A stretch of DNA of 64,000 nt from Azospirillaceae bacterium (GCA_031291675.1 JARLIO010000034.1:591336-655335); one strand, 5' to 3'; positions 26,305-36,520 are shown, counted from the first letter of the stretch. The notes: generated from the sequence alone by a model not told the origin. Numbers and translations are program-made.

Positions 26305-27117
26305 ATGATCAGAAACAAGCGGGGCGGCGTCAAGGTGGCGACAGCAATCCGGGGATTCGGGCTGGGGCTGGTGGTCATCGGTCTGGTCGCCAGCGGCGCG
26401 GCGCGCGCCGCCAAACCCTTGCCGTCCGTCGCCCCTTCGGCCGACAAGGCCGCGGAACTGAGCCGCTGTCTGCAACAAGCCGAACAGGCGCCGGAAGCGG
26501 CGCTGCAGACCGCGCAGAACTGGGAACAGCATGGCGGCGGCGACAGCGCCCGCCTGTGCCAGGCGATCAGCCGGTTCGATCGCGGCGACTATCAGATCGC
26601 CGCCCAGTTGTTCGAGGCTATCGCGACGCAGACCAAGGATCCGATCGGCGCCGCCGGACTGTGGGACCGGGCCGGCTGGGCCTGGCTGCAGGGGGAACAG
26701 CATGACAAGGCGCAGCAGGCCTATAACCGGGCCGTCGCCCGGCAGCCCAACGATCCCGACCTCCTGATCGATCGCGCCTTTGCCCTGGCCGCGGCCGAAA
26801 AATACTGGGATGCGATCGATGATCTGACCCGCGCCGCCACGATCGCGCCGCAGCGCTTCGAACCCTGGCTGTACCGTGCGGCGGCACAGCGGGCGCTCGG
26901 CAATTTCGCGCAGGCCCGGGATGATATCGCGCAGGCCCTGAAACGGGCTCCCGACAACGCCGACACCTTGCTACTATACGGCAATCTGCAGGCGGCATCC
27001 GGAGACCGTGCCGAAGCCGCCGCGGCGTGGCGCCGCGTCATCGCCGTCAGCCCCAACAGTGACAACGCCCGAACCGCGACGGGCAATCTGGCACGCATGG
27101 CCGCCGACAAAGAGTGA
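26305..27117 (+). CDS. TPR-repeat exported protein
   Basis: 270 residues from the ATG at 26305. The N-terminus has a basic segment and a hydrophobic leader ending AARAAK, so it is exported or membrane-anchored. From about 110 onwards there are at least four TPR units (GLWDRAGWAWLQGEQHDKAQQAYNRAV, LIDRAFALAAAEKYWDAIDDL, PWLYRAAAQRALGNFAQARDDI, TLLLYGNLQAASGDRAEAAAAW). It is a likely scaffold for protein contacts; partner unknown. Divergent from the YeeZ-like gene with 50 bp between starts. Confidence 0.85.
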   Translation: MIRNKRGGVKVATAIRGFGLGLVVIGLVASGAARAAKPLPSVAPSADKAAELSRCLQQAEQAPEAALQTAQNWEQHGGGDSARLCQAISRFDRGDYQIAAQLFEAIATQTKDPIGAAGLWDRAGWAWLQGEQHDKAQQAYNRAVARQPNDPDLLIDRAFALAAAEKYWDAIDDLTRAATIAPQRFEPWLYRAAAQRALGNFAQARDDIAQALKRAPDNADTLLLYGNLQAASGDRAEAAAAWRRVIAVSPNSDNARTATGNLARMAADKE

Positions 27118-27118
27118 G

Positions 27119-27137
27119 CCGGGGTGTGGTGACCCGG
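27119..27137. terminator. Short hairpin between convergent TPR and GST genes
   Basis: CCGGGGT at 27119-27125 pairs with ACCCGG at 27132-27137 around a 6-nt loop, between the TPR stop at 27117 and the GST stop at 27141. No T-run; termination is only plausible. Confidence 0.35.
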
Positions 27138-27140
27138 CGC

Positions 27141-27809
27141 TCAGAAATCGAGATCGGCATAATGACGCGGCGGCGGTATGCCGGGGATCGCGTCGGCCAG
27201 GAGCGCACGAAAGCTCGGGCGTGACTTGATCCGGGCGTACCAGTCCTTGGCTTCACCATGGCTGTCCCAGGGCACATCGCCGAGATAGTCGACCGTCGAA
27301 AGATGCGCCGCCGCCGCCAGATCCGCCAATGACAGCGTATCGCCGGCCAGCCAGGTCCGCCGATCGGCCAGGAAGGCGATATAGTCAAGATGGTGGCGGA
27401 TATTGGTCAAACCGGCGCGGATGGCCGGTCCGTGGGGCTGGCTCCGCGACGACAGGCGCTTGATCAGCTTCTCCCCGACGAGGTTTTCCGTGACTTCCCG
27501 ATTGAATTTGTCGTCGAACCAGCCGACGAGGCGCCGGACCTCGGCCCGGTCCTCAAGGGTCGCCCCCAACAATGACGGTTCGGGGTGGCCCTCCTCCAGG
27601 AATTCGCTGATCGCGTTATGATGAGCGATGACAAGCTGTTCATCGTCGATCAGGACCGGGACCTCACTGGCGGGATTGAGCATCAGGAATTCCTCCCGCC
27701 GCTCCCAGGGTCGCTCGATTGTCGCGCCGAAAGCAATGCCCTTCTCCGCAAGAGCGAGACGGATCTTGCGCGAAAAGGGACAGAGTGGAAAATGCAGAAG
27801 CGTATACAT
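27141..27809 (-). CDS. Glutathione S-transferase fold protein, possible FzlA
   Basis: 222 residues. N-terminal thioredoxin-like domain begins MYTLLHFPLCPFSRKIRLALAEKGI, with a Cys10/Ser13 site and the EVPVLID cis-Pro turn; the C-terminal helical GST domain has LAGDTLSLADLAAAAHLSTVDYLG. The opening and the helical-domain wording resemble FzlA, the alphaproteobacterial FtsZ-binding GST homologue, more than detoxifying GSTs. That call is from memory of the family and should be treated as tentative. Monocistronic in appearance. Confidence 0.8.
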   Translation of the reverse strand: MYTLLHFPLCPFSRKIRLALAEKGIAFGATIERPWERREEFLMLNPASEVPVLIDDEQLVIAHHNAISEFLEEGHPEPSLLGATLEDRAEVRRLVGWFDDKFNREVTENLVGEKLIKRLSSRSQPHGPAIRAGLTNIRHHLDYIAFLADRRTWLAGDTLSLADLAAAAHLSTVDYLGDVPWDSHGEAKDWYARIKSRPSFRALLADAIPGIPPPRHYADLDF

Positions 27810-28042
27810 GCAAGCCGTGGCTGATCCTGAGACCTGTCAAATCATCGGGTGAAGATCCTGACCGATCAGGATTTACACGCCTCGAGTTCCGGACGGCCGT
27901 CCCGTCATCGCTGCGGGCAACGACAAAAGCCGCTCGGCCGCCTTTAGCAATAGCAGATATCCTGCGCTCTATCCTGGCGCAACTCCGGCGGGGGTGCAAT
28001 GCGGTATCATCGCGGCGCCACGCTGTCGCTGTGCGGTTTATG

Positions 28043-28531
28043 TTACTTCCGAAAAACGATGTAGGGATCTGTGCCATCCCGGTTGGAGCGCTCGGCGACC
28101 CAGCCATTGCGCTCGTAGAAGGCCCGCGCCGGGCGATTGGCGATCAGGCAGTGCAGCCGCGCCGGATCACCCAGCATCGTATGGGCGGTTTCGAGCAATC
28201 GGCTTCCCAGCCCCTGACGTTGCCAGGGCGGGTCAATGAACAGGTTGTCGATCAGATTTTCCGGCCGGTGAAACGAGACGAAACCGACCACGACTCCGTG
28301 GCGATCGGCAACCCAGACCTCCTGATCCTCGATGGCGCGATGAAAGTCCTCGAGGGCAAATGTTTCCGCATCATGCCACGAGAAAGCGAGCCGGCGCGCC
28401 ACGAGATAGATTTCGGCGCAGCGCGCGCCGTCCCCTTGCGTGGCCGGGCGGACGATGACGGGGACCTCATGACTTTTCCGATCTCGCCGCGCGAAACGAG
28501 GCGCCACCAGACTCCAAAGGCCGAAACCCAT
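28043..28531 (-). CDS. GNAT-family N-acetyltransferase
   Basis: 162 residues if started at 28531. The fold starts near residue 24 (VPVIVRPATQGDGARCAEIY), so the first 20 residues may be excess. Motif A, the acetyl-CoA pyrophosphate loop, is LIDNLFIDPPWQRQGLGSRLL; motif B is ARAFYERNGW. Substrate unknown. It stands between the GST gene and the glutamate synthase terminator. Confidence 0.85.
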   Translation of the reverse strand: MGFGLWSLVAPRFARRDRKSHEVPVIVRPATQGDGARCAEIYLVARRLAFSWHDAETFALEDFHRAIEDQEVWVADRHGVVVGFVSFHRPENLIDNLFIDPPWQRQGLGSRLLETAHTMLGDPARLHCLIANRPARAFYERNGWVAERSNRDGTDPYIVFRK

Positions 28532-28687
28532 GCCGTCCCCCTGCGATCAAAGCCCCCAATGACAATCAGTGTATCGACAACAGGTGACGCGCGGCACGCC
28601 TTCGCGCACGGCAATGGATTTTTTCGGCGGAAACGCGAAGCGACCCGGGCAGGATCCATGCCCGCCCGGGCCACAACGGCGACCGGC

Positions 28688-28712
28688 CTGCGATGAGTCA
28701 GGCTCATCGCAG
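28688..28712. terminator. gltB: Perfect hairpin downstream of gltB
   Basis: CTGCGATGAG and CTCATCGCAG form a perfect 10-bp stem with a 5-nt loop, 8 bp past the gltB stop on the minus strand. No T-run follows, so it may stabilise the 3' end rather than act as an intrinsic terminator. Confidence 0.6.
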
Positions 28713-28719
28713 ATTGGTA

Positions 28720-31700
28720 TTACTCGGCGGCGCTGACCGCACGGCGGCCGCTGGTCACCGGGATTGCGAGGCGATTGATCATTTCCCGAGGCACGATCTG
28801 CCAGAACTTGTCATGAACCATGGACCAGTCATTGAGCAGCCGTTCCGCAACCCGGCTCTGGGTTTCGACCACATGCTCGGCAATCAGATTGCGCACCAGC
28901 TGTTCGTAGTGCGCCACCTCGATCCGTTGATAGATCACGGTGTCGTCATTGACACATTTCGGGAACTGGCCGGCCTCGTCATAGACGAACGCCATGCCCC
29001 CGGTCATTCCGGCACCGAAATTATCACCGACGGCCCCGAGGATCACGGCGACGCCGCCGGTCATGTACTCGCAGCCGTTCGAGCCGCAGCCCTCGACCAC
29101 GACTTCGGCACCCGAGTTGCGCACCGCAAAGCGTTCCCCGGCCTGACCGGCGGCAAACAGCTTACCCGCGGTCGCACCATAGAGCACGGTGTTGCCAATG
29201 ATCGTGTTTTCGTCGGTCTTGAGCCGGCTGGAGGTCACCGGGCGAACCACGATCGTGCCCCCCGACAGACCCTTGCCGACATAGTCGTTGGCATCGCCGA
29301 ACACCTCCAGCTTCAGCCCCTGGACGGCGAAGGCGCCCAACGACTGACCGGCGGTACCCCGCAGTCGCACCGTGATGTGGCCCGGTTGCAGGGCGGTCAT
29401 GCCGAACTTGCGCGTGATCATCGCCGACAGCCGGGTCCCGATCGCGCGGTGCGTGTTACGGACATTGTAGGCGAGCTGCATCTTCTCGCCTTCCTCGAAC
29501 AAAGGCTTGGCATCGGCGATGATCTGGGCGTCGAGGGTGTCGGGAACCTCGTTGCGACCGATCAGGGTGCAATAGCGCGCGCTGCCGCCGACATCGGCCT
29601 GGGCCAAGAGCGGGTTCAGGTCCAGGTCGTCGAGATGGGCCGCGCCACGGCTGACCTGACGCAACAGATCGGTACGGCCGATCACTTCGTTCAGGGTGCG
29701 ATAGCCGAGTTCGGCCAGGATTTCCCGGACTTCCTCGGCCAGGAAGGTAAACAGGTTGACGACCTTTTCCGGGGTGCCGGTGAACTTTTCCCGCAACGCC
29801 TCATCCTGCGTGCAGACCCCCACCGGACAGGTGTTGGAATGGCACTGGCGTACCATGATGCAGCCCATCGCAATCAGCGACGCGGTCCCGATACCGAACT
29901 CCTCCGCGCCCAACATCGCCGCGATCACGATGTCGCGACCGGTACGCAACCCGCCATCGGTGCGCAACACCACCCGGTGACGCAGCCGGTTCAGGGTCAG
30001 GACCTGATGAACCTCGGACAAGCCCATTTCCCACGGGGCTCCGGCAAACTTGATCGAGGTCTGCGGGCTGGCGCCCGTACCACCGACATGGCCCGAGATC
30101 AGGATCACGTCGGCATTGGCCTTGGCCACACCGGCCGCGACCGTTCCGATCCCGGAACGGGACACCAGCTTGACGCAGACGCGGGCATCCGGGTTGATCT
30201 GCTTCAAATCATAGATTAGCTGGGCCAGATCCTCGATCGAATAGATGTCGTGATGCGGCGGCGGGCTGATCAGCATCACACCGGGGGTGGCATGACGCAG
30301 GGCGGCGATCTGCACCGTGACCTTGAACCCAGGCAACTGGCCCCCTTCACCGGGCTTGGCACCCTGGGCCACCTTGATTTCGATTTCACGGCATTGATTG
30401 AGATATTCCGCGGTGACGCCAAAACGGCCCGACGCCACCTGCTTGATCGCGGAATTCCAGTTGTCGCCATTGTGATCGGGCTTGAAGCGCGCCGGATCCT
30501 CGCCGCCCTCGCCGGAATCGGACTTGGCGCCGATCCGGTTCATCGCAACGTTCAGGGTTCCGTGCGCTTCGGCCGACAGCGCGCCCAACGACATGCCGGG
30601 CGTGATGAAGCGCTTGCGAATCGCGGTGATCGACTCGGCCTCGTCGACCGACACCGCAGCCCGCGGCGAATTGAAACCGAGCAGATCACGCAGCTGGATC
30701 GGCGGCCGGTTGTTCATCGCCTCGGTATATTTCTTGAACAGCGAATAATTGTCGGTTGCGACCGCAGTTTGCAGGGTGTGGATCAGCGGCCCTTCCCAGG
30801 CATGACGGTCGCCGCCGCGGCGATAGCGGTAGAAACCACCCACCGGCAGGGCCGGATCGTCACCGGCAAAAGCCAACTGATGCTGTTCGACGACCTTCTT
30901 CTGGATACCGGTCAGGCCGATCCCGGAGATGCGGCTGATCATCGCCGGGAAATGTTCCGCGATCAGGGCCCGAGACAGGCCGACCGCCTCAAAATTACAA
31001 CCGCCGCGATAGGAGCTGATCACCGAGATGCCCATCTTGCTCATGATCTTGAGCAGACCGTCATCCGCGGCCTTCTTGAAGCGCTGGAGGCATTGCTCGA
31101 GACTGTAGGCCCCGAGCAGGCCGCGACGATGGCGGTCGGCGATGGCTTCCTGGGCGAGATAGGCATTGACGGTGGTCGCGCCAACGCCAATCAGCACCGC
31201 GAAGTAATGGACGTCGAGGCATTCCGACGACCGGACATTGAGCGAGGTGAAGGTGCGCAACTGCTGGCGCACCAGATGGGTATGGACCGCACCGGTCGCC
31301 AGGATCATCGGCATCGGCGCCCGATCGGTCGAAACCCGTTCATCGGTCAGGATGACATGGGTGGCACCACCACGAACCGCGTCCTCGGATTCCTGGCGGA
31401 TCCGCTTCAACGCGTCCCGCAGGCCGTTGTCACCGGCCGGAACCGGGAAGGTGCAGTCAATCTCGGCCGCGGTGCTGCCCATATAGTCGCGCATCGCCCG
31501 GAATTCGGCGGTGGTCAGCACCGGCGACTCGAGTTGCAGCAGGCGGCACTGGCTTTCCTCCTCATCCAGAATATTGCCCAGATTGCCCAGGCGGGTGCGC
31601 AGGCTCATCACCCGGCGCTCGCGCAAACTGTCGATCGGCGGATTGGTGACCTGGCTGAAATTCTGGCGGAAAAAGTGGTGCAGCCCGCGATACTTGTCCG

Positions 31701-33285
31701 ACAGGACCGCGATCGGGGCGTCATCGCCCATCGAGCCGATCGCTTCCTTGGCGTCCTCGACCATTGGATGCAGGATCAGTTCGAGATCCTCCATCGTGAT
31801 CCCGACGCCGAGCTGGCGCCGGCGCAGCTCGTCGCGGCCCAGCTCCGACGGCTCATGACGCGCCGACGCGTTCTTGACCAGGACGTCGAGCGACACCAGG
31901 TTGGCGTCGAGCCACCGGCCATAAGGCCGCTGGGCCGCCAGCATATCCTTGATTTCGCCGTCGCGGTAAAGCCGGCCCGCGGCTAGGTCGACACCGATCA
32001 TCTGCCCGGGCCCGACGCGGCCTTTTTCGACGACGTCGGTTTCGTCGATCCGGACCATGCCGGATTCCGAACCGGCCAGCAGCAGGCCGTCATCGGTGAT
32101 GGTGTAGCGCAGCGGCCGCAGACCGTTGCGATCCATGCCCCCGATGACCCAGCGGCCATCGGTCGCGGCGATCGCCGCCGGGCCGTCCCAGGGCTCCATC
32201 ACCGAGTTGGCATAGTTATAGAGCGCCCGGTGGCTTTGGGGCATGGTTTCGCGATTGGACAAGGCTTCGGGGATCAGCATCGTCTTGACCATCGGCGCGT
32301 TGCGCCCGGCCCGGACCATGATCTCGAACACGGCGTCCAACGCCCCGGAATCCGAGGTTCCCGACGGGATCACCGGTTTGACATCGGCGGCGAAGGACCC
32401 GAGGATCGGGTGCTCCATCCGGGTCTCATGGGCCTTCATCCAGTTGACATTGCCCTTCAGCGTGTTGATCTCGCCATTATGGGCCAAAATCCGGAACGGC
32501 TGTGCCAGAGGCCAGGTCGGAAAGGTGTTGGTCGAATAACGCTGGTGATAGATCGCGAAATTCGACTCGAAGCGCGGATCCAACAGGTCCGGATAGAACG
32601 CGGTCAACTGCTCCGCAAGGAACATGCCCTTGTAGATGATGGAGCGCGCCGACAGCGTACAGATATAGAAATCGTTGATCTGTTCGTTGAGAACGGCCCG
32701 CTCGATACGCCGGCGGATCACATAAAGATCGCGTTCGAACAACTCCTCGGGCGTGTTGAGAATATTGCCGAGGATGATCTGTTCGATTTCCGGACGGGTC
32801 GCGTTGGCCTTCTCCCCGATGATGTCGACATTCACCGGAACCTGACGCCAGCCATAGATATAATAGCCGAAATTCAGGATTTCGGTCTCGACGATGCAGC
32901 GGCAGCGCTCCTGGGCCTCAAGGCTGAGACGGGGCAGGAAGACCTGGCCGACGGCAACCGGATTCTCGGGGAATTGATGGCCGATCTCGACAACGTAATC
33001 GCGAAAGAAAGTCTGCGGGATCTGGACATGGATCCCGGCGCCATCGCCGGTCTTGCCGTCAGCGTCAACCGCGCCGCGGTGCCACACCGCCTTCAGCGCA
33101 TTGATGCCGGCATCGACCACGGCGCGGCGCGGTTTGCCATCGATGGCGGCGACAAAGCCGACGCCACAGGCATCGTGCTCGTCGGCCGGGTTGTAGGCAT
33201 GGGCCTGGGTCAGGTGTTCGGCATTGGCACGCCAATTGGCGACGAATTGCTCACCGGTCTCCAGGGGCAGGTTCTGTTCGTTCAT
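28720..33285 (-). CDS. gltB: Glutamate synthase (NADPH) large subunit
   Basis: 1521 residues, full length. The start at 33285 has AAAGGA upstream and leaves a 39-residue propeptide before the catalytic Cys40 (HDACGVGF), the N-terminal nucleophile of the glutaminase domain. The FMN/synthase domain is present (SGEGGEDPARF, VASGRFGVT, KPGEGGQLPG), as is the 3Fe-4S cysteine cluster (QCHSNTCPVGVC) and the C-terminal beta-helix (GGTIVVRP, GGVAVILG). It makes glutamate from glutamine and 2-oxoglutarate with GltD. It lies 61 bp downstream of gltD, one operon. Confidence 0.98.
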   Translation of the reverse strand: MNEQNLPLETGEQFVANWRANAEHLTQAHAYNPADEHDACGVGFVAAIDGKPRRAVVDAGINALKAVWHRGAVDADGKTGDGAGIHVQIPQTFFRDYVVEIGHQFPENPVAVGQVFLPRLSLEAQERCRCIVETEILNFGYYIYGWRQVPVNVDIIGEKANATRPEIEQIILGNILNTPEELFERDLYVIRRRIERAVLNEQINDFYICTLSARSIIYKGMFLAEQLTAFYPDLLDPRFESNFAIYHQRYSTNTFPTWPLAQPFRILAHNGEINTLKGNVNWMKAHETRMEHPILGSFAADVKPVIPSGTSDSGALDAVFEIMVRAGRNAPMVKTMLIPEALSNRETMPQSHRALYNYANSVMEPWDGPAAIAATDGRWVIGGMDRNGLRPLRYTITDDGLLLAGSESGMVRIDETDVVEKGRVGPGQMIGVDLAAGRLYRDGEIKDMLAAQRPYGRWLDANLVSLDVLVKNASARHEPSELGRDELRRRQLGVGITMEDLELILHPMVEDAKEAIGSMGDDAPIAVLSDKYRGLHHFFRQNFSQVTNPPIDSLRERRVMSLRTRLGNLGNILDEEESQCRLLQLESPVLTTAEFRAMRDYMGSTAAEIDCTFPVPAGDNGLRDALKRIRQESEDAVRGGATHVILTDERVSTDRAPMPMILATGAVHTHLVRQQLRTFTSLNVRSSECLDVHYFAVLIGVGATTVNAYLAQEAIADRHRRGLLGAYSLEQCLQRFKKAADDGLLKIMSKMGISVISSYRGGCNFEAVGLSRALIAEHFPAMISRISGIGLTGIQKKVVEQHQLAFAGDDPALPVGGFYRYRRGGDRHAWEGPLIHTLQTAVATDNYSLFKKYTEAMNNRPPIQLRDLLGFNSPRAAVSVDEAESITAIRKRFITPGMSLGALSAEAHGTLNVAMNRIGAKSDSGEGGEDPARFKPDHNGDNWNSAIKQVASGRFGVTAEYLNQCREIEIKVAQGAKPGEGGQLPGFKVTVQIAALRHATPGVMLISPPPHHDIYSIEDLAQLIYDLKQINPDARVCVKLVSRSGIGTVAAGVAKANADVILISGHVGGTGASPQTSIKFAGAPWEMGLSEVHQVLTLNRLRHRVVLRTDGGLRTGRDIVIAAMLGAEEFGIGTASLIAMGCIMVRQCHSNTCPVGVCTQDEALREKFTGTPEKVVNLFTFLAEEVREILAELGYRTLNEVIGRTDLLRQVSRGAAHLDDLDLNPLLAQADVGGSARYCTLIGRNEVPDTLDAQIIADAKPLFEEGEKMQLAYNVRNTHRAIGTRLSAMITRKFGMTALQPGHITVRLRGTAGQSLGAFAVQGLKLEVFGDANDYVGKGLSGGTIVVRPVTSSRLKTDENTIIGNTVLYGATAGKLFAAGQAGERFAVRNSGAEVVVEGCGSNGCEYMTGGVAVILGAVGDNFGAGMTGGMAFVYDEAGQFPKCVNDDTVIYQRIEVAHYEQLVRNLIAEHVVETQSRVAERLLNDWSMVHDKFWQIVPREMINRLAIPVTSGRRAVSAAE

Positions 33286-33346
33286 CGGATGATTCCTTTC
33301 CCCGGCAGGCCCGCGATGCGGGGCCCTGCCGTGCTGGAGCGTGGTT

Positions 33347-34792
33347 TTATTCGGCAGCCAAGGTGGAGGCGGCCCCGGTCGCGTGGCCGAGATAGTCGTG
33401 AATGTGTTGAGCGGCGTCGCGGCCATCGCGAATGGCCCAGACCACCAGCGATGCGCCGCGGACGATATCTCCCGCGGCGAACACGCCATCGAGCGCGGTC
33501 ATCAGGGTCCGCGGATTGACCTTGACCGTCCCCCAGCGCGTCACCGTAAGGTCCGGGGCATCGAACAGCGTCGGCAGATCCTCGGGATCAAAGCCCAGCG
33601 CCTTGATCACCAGATCAGCCTCGAGCACGAAGTCCGAGCCCTCGATGACCTGCGGGCTCTGACGCCCGGTGGCGTCGGCGACGCCCAGATGGATGCGCAG
33701 GGCACGAACCCCGGTGACGACCCGATCGCCCAGGAACGCCTCGGGTGCCGCCTGCCACACGAACTGCACCCCCTCCTCCTCGGCGTTATGAACCTCGCGC
33801 TGGCTGCCCGGCATGTTGGCACGGTTACGGCGATAGAGACACTGCACCGAAACCGCCCCCTGGCGCACCGCCGTGCGGACGCAATCCATCGCGGTGTCGC
33901 CACCGCCGATGACGACGACCCGCTTTCCGGCGGCGTTCAGGGCACCGGTCTCGAACGCCGGCACGGTGTCGCCCAGGCCGACGCGATTGCTGGCGGTCAG
34001 ATAGTCGAGGGCGCCGACAATATTGCCCAAGCCCGAGCCCGGGGCCTTGAGATCGCGGGCCTTGTAGACACCGGTGGCGATCAGGATCGCGTCGTGGCGT
34101 CGCCGCAACTCAGCCAGCGTCAGCGCACCACCAACATCGACGCCGGTATGCAGATGGACCCCGGCCTCAGCCAACAGGCGAACGCGGCGCTCGACAATGT
34201 CTTTCTCAAGCTTGAAGCCCGGAATGCCATAGACCAGAAGACCGCCGATGCGGTCATAGCGGTCATAGAGATGGACCTGATAGCCGAGAGCGCGCAATTG
34301 CTCGGCGGCAGCCATGCCGCCCGGGCCGCCGCCAATGATACCGACAGACTGGCTGCGCTCGCGTGACGGCCGAACCGGCTTGACCCAGCCCAACTCCCAC
34401 GCGGTATCGGTGATGTATTTCTCGATCGCGCCGATGGTGACGGTGCCATGGGTCGATTGCTCGATGGTGCAATTGCCCTCGCACAACCGGTCCTGCGGAC
34501 AGATGCGGCCGCAGATCTCGGGCATGTTGCTGGTCGCCGAGGAGACCTCATAGGCTTCCTCAAGCCGGCCTTCGGCGGTCAGCTTCAACCAGTCCGGAAT
34601 GTTGTTTTGCAAGGGGCAATGGATCTGACAATAGGGAACGCCGCACTGTGAGCAGCGGCCCGATTGTTGCTCGGCACCCGCCTTCTCGAAACGGGCGTAG
34701 ATTTCGTCGAAGTCGTGACGGCGCAACTCGGCCGGTCGCTTGTCCGGCATGCGCTTCTCGGTGTCGACAAACTTCAACATCTTCTGCGCCAT
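33347..34792 (-). CDS. gltD: Glutamate synthase small subunit
   Basis: 481 residues from the ATG at 34792. The N-terminal Fe-S region has two Cys clusters (CSQCGVPYCQIHCPL and CGRICPQDRLCEGNC), then two Rossmann dinucleotide motifs: FAD-binding GIIGGGPGGMAAAEQLRALG and NADPH-binding VVVIGGGDTAMDC. The C-terminal GVFAAGDIVRGASLVVWAI closes the FAD site. It passes electrons from NADPH to GltB. Here gltD is first and gltB second. Confidence 0.97.
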   Translation of the reverse strand: MAQKMLKFVDTEKRMPDKRPAELRRHDFDEIYARFEKAGAEQQSGRCSQCGVPYCQIHCPLQNNIPDWLKLTAEGRLEEAYEVSSATSNMPEICGRICPQDRLCEGNCTIEQSTHGTVTIGAIEKYITDTAWELGWVKPVRPSRERSQSVGIIGGGPGGMAAAEQLRALGYQVHLYDRYDRIGGLLVYGIPGFKLEKDIVERRVRLLAEAGVHLHTGVDVGGALTLAELRRRHDAILIATGVYKARDLKAPGSGLGNIVGALDYLTASNRVGLGDTVPAFETGALNAAGKRVVVIGGGDTAMDCVRTAVRQGAVSVQCLYRRNRANMPGSQREVHNAEEEGVQFVWQAAPEAFLGDRVVTGVRALRIHLGVADATGRQSPQVIEGSDFVLEADLVIKALGFDPEDLPTLFDAPDLTVTRWGTVKVNPRTLMTALDGVFAAGDIVRGASLVVWAIRDGRDAAQHIHDYLGHATGAASTLAAE

Positions 34793-35186
34793 CGCGATCT
34801 CTCCCGGCTGGTGGCGTGTTCCAATCTGTCCGCGGCAACGCGGCACTGGATTGATATAAGATAAAATTTGTCGAAGGGCGAGCATTTTTGGCATTAACGT
34901 CAGCTTCACTGACCTGTATTGCCAAGAGCGCCCGGCCTAATCGATTATTCCGCAGGCAAAACGGTATCTAACGAATAAAAAGGTCCGAAACGGTACTATC
35001 TGCCTGCCGAATGATTTGGGAGCTTTTCCAATAGTTTGGCGCGCCTCGGCCCTTGCGCGGGTCGCCGCGACCGATCAGGGGGATGCATCCTCATCATACC
35101 ACCGACGCGCCACACGCATCGCGTCGCCGGCCAGGCCGGTGACGCGCGTTTTCCCGCGTCATTCCCAATCAACCGGTCAGGAACCG
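34793..35186. promoter_or_regulatory. Intergenic region upstream of gltD
   Basis: 394 bp between gltD and the 3' end of the LVIVD gene, both on the minus strand. It is locally AT-rich (about 34850-35030), as expected of a promoter region. I found no convincing sigma-54 (-24/-12) or sigma-70 pair and no gene. Confidence 0.4.
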
Positions 35187-36452
35187 TCAGCCGTGATATT
35201 CGATGATCGAAAGGCCGGCATTGTAGTCGGTGGCGTAGACCAAACCGTTGGCGTCGACGAAAACGTCGGTTGACTGAATGACGCGCGGCCGTCCTGGCCG
35301 CTTGTCGATCATTCGGGTTGGCGCGGCCGGCACCAGGGCCCCGGTCTCGCGCGGACAGTACGGGTCGGAAATGTCGAACACCCGAATCCCGGCGTTCTGG
35401 TAGGTCGCAAAGATCAGTGTCGAGCTGATAAAGGATCCCGGCCGGTTTTCATGCAGGTTGTGCGGGCCGAAATGCCCCCCTTTGCGCGGATAATCGAACT
35501 CGTCCGGAGTCGGCAGGGTCGCGATTGACACCGGATTCGAGGGTTCCCGGATGTCAAAGAGCCAGGTCAGTTTCAATCCATCGGCCTGGTTGTCGAGAAC
35601 CGCCTCGTCGGCGACGACCAGGAGGGCGCGATCCGGCAGCGGCAATGCGCTGTGCGTCCCGCCCCCGAACGGTGGCGACCAGTTGCGATGGACGATCAGG
35701 GACGGGTTGTCCCGATCGGCGACGTTGATCAGCGTCAGGCCGCCATCGCGCCAACAACCATAAGCGGTATCACCGCTGACGACGGCGTGGTGCAGGGCAA
35801 AACGCTGGCCGGCACCCCAGGTCGGCGTTTCTTCGGCGGCGCGGTTCATGCCGGGCAGCCAGAATCGCCCGGCCGGGCGCGGCCGCGTCGGATCGGCCAG
35901 GTCGATGATCAACAGAATGTAGTCGGTGAAGCCATCGAGCAGCGCGGAAACATAGGCCCACCGCCCGCCAGTATACCAGATGCGATGAACCCCGACGCCC
36001 TCGACCGGCAGGAACCCGATCTGGCGAGGGCTGGCCGGAATCGAGACATCGAAGATCGACACGCCGGCGGTCCAGGGACGCTCGGCGGCGCCGCCCGTCG
36101 CGGCCGTGCCCACGGTTTCGCCGACGGGCCGGGTGTAATAGGCCCGCTCGTCGGCAAAGGCCGCATCGGCAAACAGGTCGCGAGCATTGACAACCAGCAT
36201 CAGGTCATCGTGGCACTGAAGATGGATGTTCCAGGTCTGCGGCGGTGCCGGGACGAAGGCCACCGTTGCCGGATGACGCGGATCGCGCACGTCGAGCACC
36301 GAGAAACCACCCGACCATGGGTGCGCGATATAGGCATAGCCGCGATGGACCATAAGTTGCAGACCATCACCGCGACCACCCTGGTCGCTGTGACCGATCA
36401 GGCGCATATTGCGGGCGAAGTCGGGCGGCGGCAGGTCGGAAGCGCTACTCAT
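35187..36452 (-). CDS. LVIVD-repeat beta-propeller-like protein
   Basis: 421 residues made of repeated strands of the LVIVD type (GFSVLDVRDPRHPATVAFV, GVSIFDVSIPASPRQIGFL, LLIIDLADPTRPRPAGRF, GLTLINVADRDNPSLIVHR, IRVFDISDPYCPRETG). Such repeats build a beta-propeller. No signal peptide is obvious, so it may be cytoplasmic. Several His sit in loops (HRIWYTGG, ALHHAVV, GTHSALP, FGPHNLHENRPG), which could bind a metal. It is the last gene of a ribose-type ABC operon, 68 bp after the binding-protein gene. Its role there is unknown; sugar-acid lactonase or scaffold functions are guesses. Confidence 0.85.
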   Translation of the reverse strand: MSSASDLPPPDFARNMRLIGHSDQGGRGDGLQLMVHRGYAYIAHPWSGGFSVLDVRDPRHPATVAFVPAPPQTWNIHLQCHDDLMLVVNARDLFADAAFADERAYYTRPVGETVGTAATGGAAERPWTAGVSIFDVSIPASPRQIGFLPVEGVGVHRIWYTGGRWAYVSALLDGFTDYILLIIDLADPTRPRPAGRFWLPGMNRAAEETPTWGAGQRFALHHAVVSGDTAYGCWRDGGLTLINVADRDNPSLIVHRNWSPPFGGGTHSALPLPDRALLVVADEAVLDNQADGLKLTWLFDIREPSNPVSIATLPTPDEFDYPRKGGHFGPHNLHENRPGSFISSTLIFATYQNAGIRVFDISDPYCPRETGALVPAAPTRMIDKRPGRPRVIQSTDVFVDANGLVYATDYNAGLSIIEYHG

Positions 36453-36520
36453 TTTTCACTCGGCAAGGAAATGGCACAAATTCAGACGGTTTGACCGCGA
36501 GCGTCGGGTCCACCGAACAG

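Noticed and set aside
27855..27872. ATCCTGA-CCGA-TCAGGAT hairpin upstream of the GST gene as an intrinsic terminator or operator
   Set aside because: Short arms, no T-run and no supporting context; too weak to list as a feature.
30250..31986. A 578-codon plus-strand frame inside gltB
   Set aside because: Antisense shadow of a universally conserved enzyme.
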